A stretch of 64,000 nt of DNA from Seriola aureovittata (Eukaryota > Chordata > Actinopteri > Carangiformes > Carangidae): NCBI RefSeq assembly GCF_021018895.1, contig NC_079386.1, positions 8,134,835-8,198,834 on the forward strand, in the 5' to 3' direction. Positions within the stretch are counted from its first letter, which is position 1. Each line of letters begins with the position of its first letter. Below the pieces are notes generated by a model that saw only the letters and a list, made by a program, of their open reading frames with translations, was not told the origin of the DNA and searched no databases. The position numbers were made by a program, and so were the translations under genes. Positions 33,586-45,849 of this stretch are shown one piece after another.

Positions 33586-34023
33586 CTCAGTCAGACTGAG
33601 ATCAGGTGAGTGACTCAGCCAGTCAAAGATATTTTCCACCTCTTCTCCGTGAAAAGCTCTTTGGTTGCTTTGATCATATGTTTAGGATTGTTGTCCTGCT
33701 GAATGATGATGAATTGTCGTCCACTGTGTTCTGATGCATTTGGCTGAATCTGAATAGGCTACACCGAGTGCTCCTGTATACTTCTGCAGCCAACCTGTTG
33801 CTTCCATCAGCCGTGAAATCATCAATATATTGTAGTGCGCTAGTTCTTGGAGCCATGCATGTCCAAAACATAACAGAACAACCACCATTTCCTTTCCTCT
33901 TTTTGAATGTTTTTGTGAACAGCAACCGGTCGTTCTTGGCAGCGGTTTGCATCCTGTGGTGAATCCTCGGAGGTTATGGTCATGAACTTGATCATGGCCA
34001 TTCTGGACCTGCTGTGCAGTCAT
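33586..34023 (-). pseudogene. Dead Tc1-like transposase remnant
   Basis: Minus-strand reading gives recognisable Tc1/mariner pieces in more than one frame. There is a segment like the family's GGGSVMVWGCMA region followed by IDDFTADGSNRL. Then, in another frame, comes IIIQQDNNPKH (DNNPKH coded at 33678-33695), which carries the second catalytic Asp. Last is SPDLSLTE (33586-33609), matching the family's SPDLNPIE with the third acidic residue. The frame changes between pieces, most of the N-terminal DNA-binding half is missing, and stops interrupt it. It encodes no active enzyme. Confidence 0.82.
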
Positions 34024-34086
34024 GAAATGGTTTTGGTTTTATTTTCTGCTCATCCACAAGACTAATGCTCCTCGATCGACCAGGTC

Positions 34087-34098
34087 CCCCCCCCCCCA
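34087..34098. repeat. Poly(C) tract inside the Tc1 relic
   Basis: C-rich run within the transposon remnant, followed by ACCACCTC. A late expansion in dead sequence. Confidence 0.7.
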
Positions 34099-34499
34099 CC
34101 ACCTCTGATACCTCTGCTGGATTTTTCCTTTTTCAGCCTCATTATCATCTTCTTCACTTGTATTGCCACCTCATCACTCCTCATACTGACAACTCCACCT
34201 CAATCTAAATGGCAAATCTCACCCGTCAATCGACTCTGAGTCACATATGAGCCGAGTGTCCAATTACTTTGAACTCTTGCAATTTGGGCTGTATGTGTTA
34301 AAAGGGCTATATACCCCACACACTTCTTTCTGTATTGATGTAGCCTAAATCTACTCAAATTAAAGCAGAGACTTGACACTTTAATGTAGTATCCATTACT
34401 TTATTTGTAGTATCCATTACTGAATGTGCTGGAGCACGGAGCCTGAAGAACAAAACATGTATAACCATCCAAATACTTAAGGTCTGGACTGCCATCAAG

Positions 34500-34800
34500 C
34501 AAAGTGGATGTTCTTGTAGTGTCGTCTCCGTCAACAGTCGCTTTCCACGCCACCTGCCCTTTCACAAATCACAGTTTCAGTAATCAAAAGTGCAGCACTG
34601 TCCTCCCTGCAGCAAAGCACATAAACCTGGATTTAAAACTGTTCCACTGCATGTTAATGAGAGACCAATTTGCATTTTCTGATTACATGTGCACTGAAAA
34701 CTGCCCTTATTTGGCTGCTGTAGTTAATAACAGTTACTTAAATGCTAATGCACTGTATAATATTTTCAAATGACGGGGGTAATTTGATTGTCCGGTGCTT
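34500..34800. promoter_or_regulatory. Putative enhancer-like block beside the Tc1 relic
   Basis: Unique sequence with GCATGTTAATGAGAG, CCAATTTGCATTTTC (octamer-like ATTTGCAT) and TAGTTAATAACAG. Begins within about 10 bp of the transposon end. Confidence 0.3.
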
Positions 34801-35379
34801 TTACTGCTCACATTCACGGTGGGCTTTGCACTACCTGTTCCTTTCCTGCTGTGTCCATACAGTATATGCACCTGCTGTAGGTATTTTATTGTGCTTATAT
34901 ACATTTCTAGGGCAGGGAGGTTTGCAGCTGTGGGATTGGTAACAGAGCTGCTAAAGAATGCAGCAGATTAGGTCAGAGCCTGCAGGGAGAGGCATGCGTT
35001 GCTGTCAAATGCTGAATACAGTTGTTACCGTAGATGTGCTTCACTATTCTACACAACAAAATGTTGGATTATTTTTGTTCCTGTGCGTTTACTTGATTTG
35101 GTACAACTTGTGCCTGTGGCGCTGTAGTCCGTCCTGTCCTTTAAGGTTGCTTGCGTGTGAGTATCCTTTTTACGGCCTGTTTGCGTCAGTGAACTCCAGC
35201 ATGAGTTGTGTTTAATTGCTCCTGATGCGCAGTGGGTAGCGATCCCCCGGGCCAGGGCGATATGCATGGCCGCCCAGAGAAGACATCTGCCCCATCAGCC
35301 ACCTCAATGCCACCAAACACACATCCCACCCCTCCCCTTTAGCCACACGGAGGGCTCCTGTGGATCAACATTACACGTG
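34801..35379. other. Spacer, nothing recognised
   Basis: Mixed composition. 35225-35290 has CCCCCGGGCCAGGGCGATATG, a GC-rich unique patch. Confidence 0.4.
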
Positions 35380-35535
35380 TAAGGGCTCCCCACAGTATCA
35401 TCGCCTCTGTCACACTCAAGCTTAACACTTGAATTACTCAACCTGGGAGTTTTTGTAGTGATTAAGTGCAATTACAAAGTGTAATTAATGGTGCAGAATT
35501 CTTAATTGTACGTCAACCACTTTTCTTGCTGTTAC
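35380..35535. promoter_or_regulatory. Putative enhancer-like block with NKX/homeodomain sites
   Basis: Dense motif cluster: CTTGAATTACTC, TTAAGTGCAATTA (35462-35474, with an NKX2-type AAGTG), GTAATTAATGG (35481-35491) and CTTAATTG (35501-35508), four homeodomain-type sites in about 70 bp. Confidence 0.42.
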
Positions 35536-35664
35536 TAAAACCCTACCTTTTGGAGTGTTTTTAAATTATATCATTTTCCTCTTGTTCATGCAGTAGTAGA
35601 TGAGGGGTAAGCAGCTTTTATTGGAATGAATATGCTGCCATTTTTGATACTTCATCTTTTTTTA

Positions 35665-35693
35665 ATTTGTGCCTGCAGCGTGCAGGCACAAAT
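35665..35693. repeat. Perfect 13-bp inverted repeat (hairpin)
   Basis: ATTTGTGCCTGCA (35665-35677), loop GCG (35678-35680), TGCAGGCACAAAT (35681-35693). After one mismatch the pairing continues for four more T-A pairs. The DNA or RNA hairpin would be very stable. No flanking element explains it. Confidence 0.75.
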
Positions 35694-35780
35694 CAAAATG
35701 TGTGTAGTTAAAGAACATGTGATAAGCAGTGCAAAGTAACAGCAGGCAGTGTGATGTGAGGTTGTATTCTGTGGCAATGG

Positions 35781-35794
35781 TAGCCCTCTGCTGG
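35781..35794 (-). promoter_or_regulatory. CTCF-like motif (minus orientation)
   Basis: Read on minus, CCAGCAGAGGGCTA matches the CTCF core CCASYAGRKGGC at every specified position. Candidate only. Confidence 0.35.
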
Positions 35795-36106
35795 AAACCT
35801 CCAGTGACTTCCACAGCAGGGGTCAGAGGTCTCGAGCTCTCATAGTCCTCGACAAGCTGCAGCTGATTGCCCTTGTTTCCCTGAGGAAAGCCTAATGCCA
35901 CAAACACAGCCCCCCATGAGAAAACAAATTGGCCACCCAATGACTCCTGTCACTTTGAACACTCCTTAAAAGCCTGAATCACTGGCTGAACCTTTATGGA
36001 CACCAAGTTCCTGCTCCCTGCGCTGGAGGGCGATTCCAGTACTGCACTGGGAAATGAAATGAGATGCATTTATCATTCAGGACTGAGTAGAGGTTTGTCA
36101 GATACG

Positions 36107-36634
<528 letters not shown>

Positions 36635-38145
36635 AGTGTGAATTTGAAAACATGGCTTGAAATGAAACATCTGTCTTTCTTCCCGCATTGCTCCGGGGCC
36701 TAAGGAGACATTTATAGCAAGCAGCAAAGCAACGGTTTCGTTTGTCATGTAAGTTACCACAACCACACGATAAAGTCATTACTTCAGGGCACCCCCAACC
36801 CCCCACCCCCATCATATCAAAAGCTACACAATGTCCCTGTAAGCACAGTGGTACTTTATGGCATATACAGGAAATAAACTGCAATCATCACACCAGCAGT
36901 GCTCCCAACAGGAATAGGTTCCAGATTCATTATGACAAGATGAAGCCGCACGCTTTTTTTTTTCCTCTCCTCCTACATCTCCGTGCTCAAATGGTAAGTC
37001 AATTTGTTGGCTTTGTCAATCCCAGGGGACCTTTTTTGAATGTGTCACATCAGCGTTAATTGCCATAGACGTATGAAACAGCAGCCCCCTCCTTGCTGCT
37101 CCACTGCTCGACAGCCCCCCCCCCCCAGCGGCAATGACACTAAGTGCACCCCTGTGTTCCTCTCTGCACGGCTCCTCCATGGATGTACTCTAAACAGGCT
37201 TTGACAAGGCGACTTATGTTATAGACTGTGATGATCTCTTCCTTTCCTTTCTCAGACAAGGAAGACATTCTGTCAGTAAACAAAGTGGAAAGAAAAGAAG
37301 TCTCCTTGCATTATCTGATCCCGTGGAGCTCAGCACATTACAGGGAAACTGAAAGATGGACAGTTTCCTTGGCGATAGCACCAAAGGTCAAGAAAAGTTT
37401 TCAATCCTAGGAAAACAGCCTTAAGTGAAGGGATGTGTGTAGTCGCAAGTCTTGGGCTGGAGCCATGAGAGAGGGGTTTTTGGGTTGGCAGGGAAAGAAT
37501 CATGTACCCAAGCCATCATCGCAGACAGAGGACTTTCTTCACCTTTTAATTAAACATGGAGGAAACAGAGTGGCGCCAGAGGCCCAGTGCCCTTAATCAA
37601 GTACTGTAAGGTCAATGGAGAATGCTGGACTACTGCTAAAATGGAGTCTGTCTAGATGCTAGACAAAGTGAGAATGAATGAGTAAGGGAGGAATGTACAG
37701 GGCTTTTAAGAGCTCAGATTACTGCAGGTCGCTTGTGGAAACGGCTGCATCCAGCACACGTCTGGGACAGTGTGAGGAAAACCAAGATGCAAAAGAACAA
37801 GCTGAATATTTGAGTAAATTGAATGAAAAAAATCTGTCAAAGTCAAAGAGTGATGTTTGTCCAAAGGTTAAAAGAGGCTCCGCAAAATAAACACTTTGGC
37901 CATAGCAGGAAAAAAAAGACAATGTGGTAGCAGTAAGAGTAAATGTAGGGAGCGGTCTTTACATTGATTGCTTGTGTCAAAAGGCCCAACATCCACCATG
38001 AGCTCTGTGCTGATAGGGCCGAGCACAGAGCTTGTAGAGACAACAGAGATTGCACTCTGATGAAAAAATGGTGAACTATCCTGCCATAAAACATACAGAG
38101 ATGATATCTTGCATGGTGTACAGGAATAGGCTGATGGTGCCGGCT
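36635..38145. other. Spacer, sparse
   Basis: C-rich patches at 36782-36805 and C9-11 near 37116-37126. 37225-37400 and 37550-37650 look unique but have no strong motif cluster. No gene recognised. Confidence 0.4.
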
Positions 38146-38352
38146 GGTGTGTGTGTTTGTGTGTGTGTGTGTGTTACTGTATGTATGTATGTTTGGGAGG
38201 GGTGTGCAGTGATTTATTACCATTGCAGGGCTCAGCAACAAGTCAGCTGTTAGTGTTTTGACCAGGTGGCCAGGGACAAAAAGGGCATTCCCCCACCAGA
38301 ATAGGCTAGGATTCAAACTGTGTGCGTGTGTTTGTGTGTGTGTGTGTGTGTA
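38146..38352. repeat. Two (GT)n microsatellites
   Basis: Imperfect GT repeats at about 38147-38173 and 38320-38352, separated by unique DNA. Confidence 0.9.
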
Positions 38353-39869
38353 TGCAAATCTGTCTAATTTAGCTGTCTCCACAAGGACACGTGGAATCAA
38401 GCTGCTCTTTCGCAGCCTTCAGCGACAATCGCGCCACAGTGCTGTGCATACGTAGGGAACGGCATGCGGTGGCCATTTCCTCTAAATGTGTCAACAGGAT
38501 GCTGCTCTCACACTGTGCCTCCCAGAAGATTGATAATGAACGATTGGCTCATTAACAGAGACTATTAGCCATGTCCACATGTGCAGTCCCATGAGTGGGT
38601 AGAACACTCGCTGAATGGACACACTACAATATGAAGACTAATTGCCTTTGAAGACGGAGTCTGTATTTTCTCCTCTAACTCTCCTAGGGCCCACAGGCGG
38701 GCCTTAAATCGACAATAATTGCTGCAATTTTCAGTGTCATTTACCCGTTTCTAGAGTGACACAAGCATTCCAGGACTTGTTCCCTGTCAACATGTCAGAC
38801 TACCCACTTCCCTGTCTTTAAGTCTTGTTCTGAGACTATTGTACCTGGTCCAAGCTCATCTTTGAAATCCACAAGACACCAAAACACAAATGACTTAAAG
38901 CTGCTCATCTGGATGTAAAAGTTGTTGGACACACACTCTTGCGGTAAACGAAAAAGTCTGGAAAGGAAAGACACAGCATATCAACTTTTCTTCCGCCGTG
39001 TCGCATAATCTTTACATCAATCTTGCATTATATTTTACCTGGAAAATCCTCCATCACCTTGGACTCATTGACTTTTCCAAGAAAACCAAGCCTTTGTTAT
39101 GTTTGTGCCAAGCTTGCGTGCATTCGACCTCTGACTCAGCTGACCCACAGGAGCAAGATACTGAAATGCTGACAGACGAGTAGCACCAGGAGATTAGAAA
39201 GAAAAAAACAGAGAGAGAGAGAGGAAAAAAAAAATCTCTCCGCTACAGGCGTTGTTTGTGGGTAGCTGGTATTGCCGTAACATATGGCCACCAAGCTGTA
39301 GATTCACTGAGCTTGGATGTGCATTTGGTTGGTCAACATTCCCTCAAATGACATTGGCAGGTTTATTGTGTGAGGAATTAACTGATTTGTAGAGCTGAAA
39401 ATCAGGCTTCTGCGCAGTTGTTTGGTGTAGTGTATCGGTACAGAACCAGTGTGAGCAGTTTGAACAGGTGCTCGGTGCTGGATTTCGTCATTTTTGACTA
39501 CGCTGGAGCAAGATGGAGCTTCTTTATTACTGACGCACATTAGGGAAGATGTATTCCTACTGGTTCAACGTGGCAGTAATAACAAGCAAAGGTACCACAA
39601 AGCATTGTCTTATTGAGAACTCAAATGAGCCATTATAAGTTTTTCGGTCAGAGCTCGTCTGGAATCCGTAAATTGTCATTGGATCCCAGAAAACTCAACA
39701 GAGGAAATAAAAAAAGCTACCTGGATCAAATCAGGCCCAAATATCACAAACCTTGGAAACAGACTGGTGGTTATGGATGACTGTTCTTGAGCAGAGCCTG
39801 AACCTATCCCCCTCCCCCGTCCTTGGTCCCAAGACAGTAAAGTGTGGAAACGGGACTTAAGCTTGCATC
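38353..39869. other. Spacer, nothing recognised
   Basis: Unique DNA with (GA)n near 39211-39222 and A10 near 39224-39233. 38690-38780 has CGGGCCTTAAATCGACAATAATTGC, weakly enhancer-like. Confidence 0.4.
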
Positions 39870-39920
39870 TCTTTTTTTTCTTTTTTTTTTTTTTTATTCT
39901 CCTCTTTTTCTTTTTTCTAG
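39870..39920. repeat. T-rich tract
   Basis: T runs interrupted by C and A over about 50 bp. Confidence 0.8.
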
Positions 39921-40209
39921 TGTGACAGGTATGATAAATAACAAGTCATGTCTTGCCAGTATGATATCAAATCTTTAGAGGAAAAAAGGGCATTTCCCCC
40001 CTTTCTTGTCTGGAAATGACTGAGAGTTAGAAAAGGCAACTCTGATTTTCTGTCCAAATTCCCAGTGACGGTTTGGACACATGTAAAGACATCTTGCTGC
40101 GTGAGTGCAGGAGTGAGACGAGACCTTGTCGTCTTGAAGCCCCCCTGTGGTAATTTATGACGTCCGTTTGGGGGCCTGTCATTACCTCTCCACCAATGCT
40201 TTCTTCCCC

Positions 40210-40545
40210 CGTCCATGAAGAGAGACGGCGAGATAATTAATGCATTTGTGAGTCCTCACACTTCCCTGACACACTTGACTCCGTTTAATAAATGATGTCC
40301 CATATTTTCCCATTCATTATAATGTCATTAAGACATATTAATTCCCCCTGCTGCTTTAACCTTTTAGCCCGCGTTACCACAGTCGCCCCTCTCCATGCCT
40401 AGCCCCAGTTCTTTGTTCTACACCTCTCACATGTTGTACCACTTAAATTACAGGGCCCTCCATGGGCTGTTATGCAATAAGCCCATTTAGAAATAAATGA
40501 GGACAACACTCGGTGGCGAACGCGAGCACTCGCACAGAAAGCGAG
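40210..40545. promoter_or_regulatory. Putative enhancer-like block
   Basis: Unique block with GATAATTAATGCATTTG (40232-40248), TAATGTCATTAAGAC, ACATATTAATTCC, TTATGCAATAAGCCC and a CpG-bearing tail (GGCGAACGCGAGC). Confidence 0.4.
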
Positions 40546-41139
40546 CCTTTTTCAGATTCTTTACAGAGTGCATGAAAGTCAAACTTCAGAGAACGTGTTA
40601 AGTACTTTCAGCCTGCAGGTACAAGGAGAGGCTCCTTGACAAGAAAAAAAAAAAAACACAGCAACAGTCTGTTGACCCAATTTGAAGCCCAGACTTTCGT
40701 GGAGCAGATGTAAGAGATGCTCTTTTTAAACACTAAAATGTACAGTGTTAAGCTGCCTTCGGCAACATTGGGTCTGGTGGTTATGAAGAACATGCAGATT
40801 TGTGATTCATTACCCTGGACGAGGATGAGTCTTTGGAAGGAAAAAAAACAAAAAAACAAAAAAACTTGCTCTTAAAGAGTCGTTTATTACCAATTACGCA
40901 TTCAGCGCAGTCAGTCTGGTTGTACATGCAGCAGAGCAGATCTGTTCATTTCCCCACAGTGATAAAATTCCTTTTTGGATTCTCTTTTGGATTTTATTCA
41001 GTGGGAAACCATAGACCGTTGTTGGCCCAGTGACCTGCCAAGTGTACAGTGGCACCTTGCACACAGTCGCACAAGTGAGAGTGTGTGGAAATCAAAAAGG
41101 ACTGCAGGAGCTAGAAAAGAGAGAGGCAGTGAAGTGATG

Positions 41140-41142
<3 letters not shown>
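40546..41142. other. Spacer
   Basis: A12 near 40642-40654 and A-rich 40839-40864. No gene. Confidence 0.4.

Positions 41143-41219
<77 letters not shown>
41143..41219. repeat. (GT)n microsatellite
   Basis: Pure GT repeat, about 38 units. Confidence 0.97.
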
Positions 41220-41220
<1 letters not shown>

Positions 41221-44024
41221 CTAGCTTATGCCCTTGAATTGGCTTGAGACCACCAATGCTTGACTCGTTTAACTGCTCATTTATAACAGGTGGGCAGCAT
41301 TAAACACTCCAGGTCCAAAGTCTGATCTCCCATTCCCTATTCATACCTTAATCATAGCTGACTAAAAACCTAATCTGTCTCCAGATCAGTGGCCAGGGAC
41401 CCATTTTATCTAGCCCTGCTAAACATATTGTGCACAAGCCCATTTGCTGTAAATTGCAGCTATTAATCGTCAACTCAAACAGGCACCTGCATTGTATTTA
41501 GGCATAAGAATTCACAGAAAGTTCACTGGGTATGGTTATGAAGCCCTCACTGATAAAAGAGCTGATGCAGTACATTTAAAAAAAAAAAAAAAAAATGTTT
41601 GCCCATGATTCTTCATAATGTGGCAATAAACAATTAATCACACATTTTGGATTCTGTGTGTAGCTAGAGGCCAAACATTTCCCCAGCTTGTTCAGGCTCT
41701 TATCGTATGCATATTTTTATTTTTATACTTTTTGCACATCAGGAGAAAAGTTGCGGTCTGGTCTGCACCTTCATAATCTGAAACATTCTCTGCTACATTC
41801 AAATACTTAAGTTACTATAGCATGTGAACTCTGAGGAGCTAAAATAAGTACAGTTCAGTCCTCCTCTACCTTCAGTGTGCCATTCACCAGCCACTCCAGT
41901 ACAAGATATTACATCTTTTCCATTGCTGTAGTGAGAAGGAAAAAAAAAAACCCTGCTCTTGGACACGTTCAATTAAAATCTAGCCATAATAATTCTCCAA
42001 CTCATAACTCATTCTGTGTTACATATAGTGCCAAATCTCATTTTACACTGTCTGATAGAGTACTGTGGGATTTGAATTTCGTCTTTCCCTTGTGTTCTGG
42101 CACTACCTCAGCTTCCTCCAAAGGACCCGACATGAATTTTCATCTGCAGTCTTCTCTCTAAATAGACACTCTGTACGCCTGCCTTGTTGTTGTCTTTTCA
42201 GTTCCCTATATCATAGTGTAACCACAAGCACTTCTGCAGCTGGAGAAAAAGGATCTTTCTGTCTTATCTCATTCTGCTCGTGTAGGGAGTTGAATGGTTG
42301 AATTAGAGGCGTTGTTATCTGTACCTTTAAAAGCTTTTGCATAAGTTTAATTGGATAATGGAAAGTTTGGCAAAAAGTTGGAGTTGTAAAATCTGGACTC
42401 CTTCACAGATTTGTCCCCACATACTCAATAGGCGGCCTCTGGTCCGAGCCTGGACCGAAAGATGATTTAATCCAGAGTATGGAGGTAAGAACCACAAAAC
42501 TGAATCATCTGAAAACTTCACTGAATTACCAGGAGAATAATTGTAAAATAAAAAGACTTGCTTTGAATACTCGGGTTACACAATAAAGATTAATACAGAA
42601 ATGTGTGTACACAGTTCTGGAGTTTTTATGTCTTATTCTATCCAGTGTTTCTGGACTTGTGACACCACTTCTGACTTGTCTTTGAATGTATCCTTGGACT
42701 ACTCTATTGAAGTAAAATTTTTCTTATTTTCTTACTTTCTGAGTTATATAAACTCTGGTCAAATAAAAAAAACCTGCATCCAAAACTTTTCAAGGCCAGA
42801 CATGTTGCCCACAATACTTAAGTACCACTCAAATAGTAAATTGTAGTGTATGTGAAGTATACCAACAAGCATACTTGAAACAAGTGGACCAATTTATCTC
42901 CAGAAGTAACAAAATTGTATATATAAAAGTAAAAAAAAAGTAGAAGTTGGTCAACTTCACTTCACTTGCTCAAGTATACTTTAAACACACAACTTTATTA
43001 CTTATTTGTCAGGAGACACTTGTTACGCATTAGCTCTTCTAAAATGTTTAAACTGTCTCATTACTATATAGCCATAAATTCAGAAGGAGTCTGCGTTGTC
43101 CTAGAAATGGAAAAGAGTTTTTCTTCCTTCACTGGAAATGTGCTTCATGTTTCTTGCAATGCTTTTCATTCAGGCTTTTGACAAAATGGCACCCCTTGTG
43201 ACCTAGTTTCAGTAGACGTCCTCATCAGTCTCCAATACACTCCTCGCACATCAAAACACGTCAACAATTTTCCCAGTGAAAGAACACCCCCGGTCGGCTG
43301 TCTGGTATTTCTTATTTTGGCATTCCCAGGATGACTAATTTTTGTGGGAAATCTGCACACAATTGCAAGCACGATTTCAAATCTGTCTCTTGCTTACTCA
43401 GAGATAACCCCATATGTCAGATGCATTGTTTGGATCGCCAAGGTGGCATTTGGATCCCTCTGTTTTTGGCCCAGTTCAGTAAATTAACTTCAGCCAGATT
43501 TCCGAGAGTGGCTGTATATTACCCATTATCAGTTTGGCAGAGGTGTTTCCCTGCATTTTTATGCCTCGCTGTCCATATGGGCATATCAGGCAATATTTGG
43601 TCCGTCCCCCACTGTATAATTTATCCGATGCGAACCTGTGCCATACATCACCACATGTATTATTCATGGTTAATATGTTTCTCATAAATGACAGTAAATA
43701 TACTGGTGGGTGTGAAGAATGGTTTGGCAAACTGCCTCACTGTCGCCACCATCACCCCCCCCCCCCCCATTAGCTTTTGTTTTTCGTAGCTGTTGCCTGG
43801 TAGACGGCTGGACAATCCTTGGATTTTCTGTCACTCAACAGACGCCTCAGTGTTTTTTTTTTTTTTTTCCCAAAGCACATTAACCCCAGCATGCCTTCTT
43901 TTTTTTTCTCCTCTATTCTTTGTAACAGGGACTGCAGCATTAAACTGCATGTGCTGCATTCTCATATTACAATTGACTCAGGCATGAGCAAGCTGTGGTT
44001 CCTTTTGGTATCCAGCACAAAAGC

Positions 44025-44026
<2 letters not shown>
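41220..44026. other. AT-rich spacer with homopolymers
   Basis: A18 at 41578-41595, C14 at 43755-43768 and T16 at 43853-43868. 42850-42980 has repeated AAGTATACTT-like words with no recognised family. Frames in 43331-43730 overlap on both strands and show no domain. Confidence 0.42.

Positions 44027-44080
<54 letters not shown>
44027..44080. repeat. (TG)n microsatellite
   Basis: Pure TG repeat of 27 units. Confidence 0.97.
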
Positions 44081-44083
<3 letters not shown>

Positions 44084-44134
44084 ATGCTTGTACACACGTG
44101 TGCACATGCTGCATCCAGTTACAGAGGATCCTTG

Positions 44135-44380
44135 ACAGTATCACGCAGCCAATAAAAGACCACCTGTTCCAGTGTGCTAATCTAATCCGGCCTTGCACAG
44201 ACTTGACGGTATTCCTCCCAGTGTCACGTTCCATCGGGGCCCCCTCCACCGCTCCATGGCAAAAGCCGGGCCGAGTTGTTAACAGAGCACCCCTGACACA
44301 CAATGTGACAATTTCATGCCCACCCCCTAATCCAGCTGACACGGCTATCAACGCTCCTTTAATTGCCCTGTAAGTTTTTG
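44135..44380. promoter_or_regulatory. Putative enhancer-like block
   Basis: Unique: CAGCCAATAAAAGACC, GTGTGCTAATCTAATCCGG, CCTCCACCGCTCCATGG and CTCCTTTAATTGCCC. A 143-residue minus frame (43962-44393) covers part of it but runs into the TG repeat and lacks features. Confidence 0.35.
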
Positions 44381-45299
44381 CTTTTTTGAACATGTTGAGG
44401 AATAGAAAGCGGCGTCAAATCTGTTCCTGTGCCTCTGCTTGTCTGTCTGTCAGGCTGGCTGTCACCTTGTTATGATTAATGTATTCCCAGGCATGCACGT
44501 TTTTATTCTGGGAAAACACACCATTCTCCAGACGAAAGGCTGCTGTGAAGTCCTATCACGTTTTCTCTCGCCGAAAAAAACCCGATATTGCACATGGCAA
44601 ATACATATTTCAGAAACAACTACTTAAATTCATCTTTCAGGGTGTTGAATCAGGTTGTCTCAGTTTAATTCAGTTTTCTCTCGGGGCACTTTTGGAGTGG
44701 AGCTGAAGTGTACCAAATTGAGATATAGATTTTTCTGTCTCTTCGAGCTAGAAATAAGATCACTTGAGGAGTTTGTGAGAGGCAGGTTAGGGATCATATG
44801 TGTTAAGTTGGAGATTGAATTTTGTCCACCTTTTGCACAGTCAAACATGTACATAGAACTCCATGAATATACTGCATAAATAATAAAGAATGTGAAGAAG
44901 CTAGAATCTTGACTGGCATATCCCTTTTGCAAAGTTATCATCTTGCATCTGATGGTTAATTTTATACTAAATATTAAATTTGGTCTTTACAGACACGTGG
45001 ATCCACTTTATTACAAAGACATACAATATATATTCAAACAGTAGAAGAAAAACCGTGGATGTTGAACCATTTATGTGATAATAAAAGCTAGTTTTGTGGA
45101 TATAATCTGCAAAATGTATTACTTTTTCTTGATGTTGCCCTGCTATAAAAAGCTCATTTCTGTATAGCAACCAGCAGCCACATTGTTACAGGTATGTATG
45201 ATCACAAAATGGAAAATATTGTATGTGTCAGGCCATTTCAGCAGCATTCATTTCACATCCGCTCAGGAAAAAAAAAAAAAAAACACCCATTTGAAATGA
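44381..45299. other. Spacer with A16
   Basis: A16 at 45268-45283. No gene. Overlapping frames at 44439-44941 have no family. Confidence 0.4.
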
Positions 45300-45500
45300 A
45301 GCCTGTGTGGAGTGAAACAAGAAACAGAACCTCAGATGGCTTCACCAATCTCATTCTCACTGGGGGTCTTACAGGGGCGGATAGCTACTCCTCCCTGAGC
45401 CCGCTAGCAGATCAATACCAGGAATCAGGCCATTACGCTCCTTTTGAAAGCGCTACGTGAACAATCGATATGTTATTATTTTTCATCTGCTGGCTGTATT
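45300..45500. promoter_or_regulatory. Putative enhancer-like block
   Basis: Contains GGCGGATAGCTACTCC, CAGGCCATTACGCTCC and GTGAACAATCGATATG (SOX-type AACAAT) in unique sequence. Confidence 0.33.
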
Positions 45501-45564
45501 TAATACCCTCATTATTATTTCCCCTCACTGAACAGGGAGGAAGCTATTCCCGTCCCAACTTGAA

Positions 45565-45566
<2 letters not shown>

Positions 45567-45595
<29 letters not shown>
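45567..45595. repeat. Poly(T) tract T29
   Basis: Uninterrupted T29. Confidence 0.9.
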
Positions 45596-45849
45596 GGCTG
45601 TCTCCGGTTGGTCCTCATTTACATGGTTGTGGTGGTATGTGCAGCGGCGCGCTCCCTGTGCATATTTATGTGAGTTTTGTTTGGACTCCTTGAGGATTGC
45701 TTGTACGTTGTTAGCAATAGTGTGTGGTCTCTTCAGATCTAAGTGAATGTTTTGCTTCCTCTGTGAATACATCCAGAAGAACTGGAGGATTATGGGATGA
45801 CGGAGCCAGCTCTGCATATATAGTTCACTTATTTTCATAAACTAGGTTT

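Larger units (their letters stand above)
33270..34493 (-). mobile_element. Decayed Tc1-like DNA transposon
   Basis: A roughly 1.22-kb relic bounded by diverged terminal inverted repeats. Clear arm pairs are 33365-33402 with 34288-34326 (sharing GTGTGTGGG and TAGCCCTTTTAACACA), CAGGCTCxGxGCCxCAGCACA near 33309-33331 with its complement near 34427-34448, and an outer CCAGACT...AAG pair near 33274-33285 and 34477-34488. The interior on minus encodes broken Tc1-family transposase. The right arm holds a local tandem duplication of GTAGTATCCATTACT (about 34386-34422). A TA target duplication is not clearly preserved. Confidence 0.85.

Noticed and set aside
42850..42985. MITE suggested by repeated AAGTATAC/GTATACTT words
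   Set aside because: The words are short and AT-rich, do not pair as clear terminal repeats, and have no target duplication.
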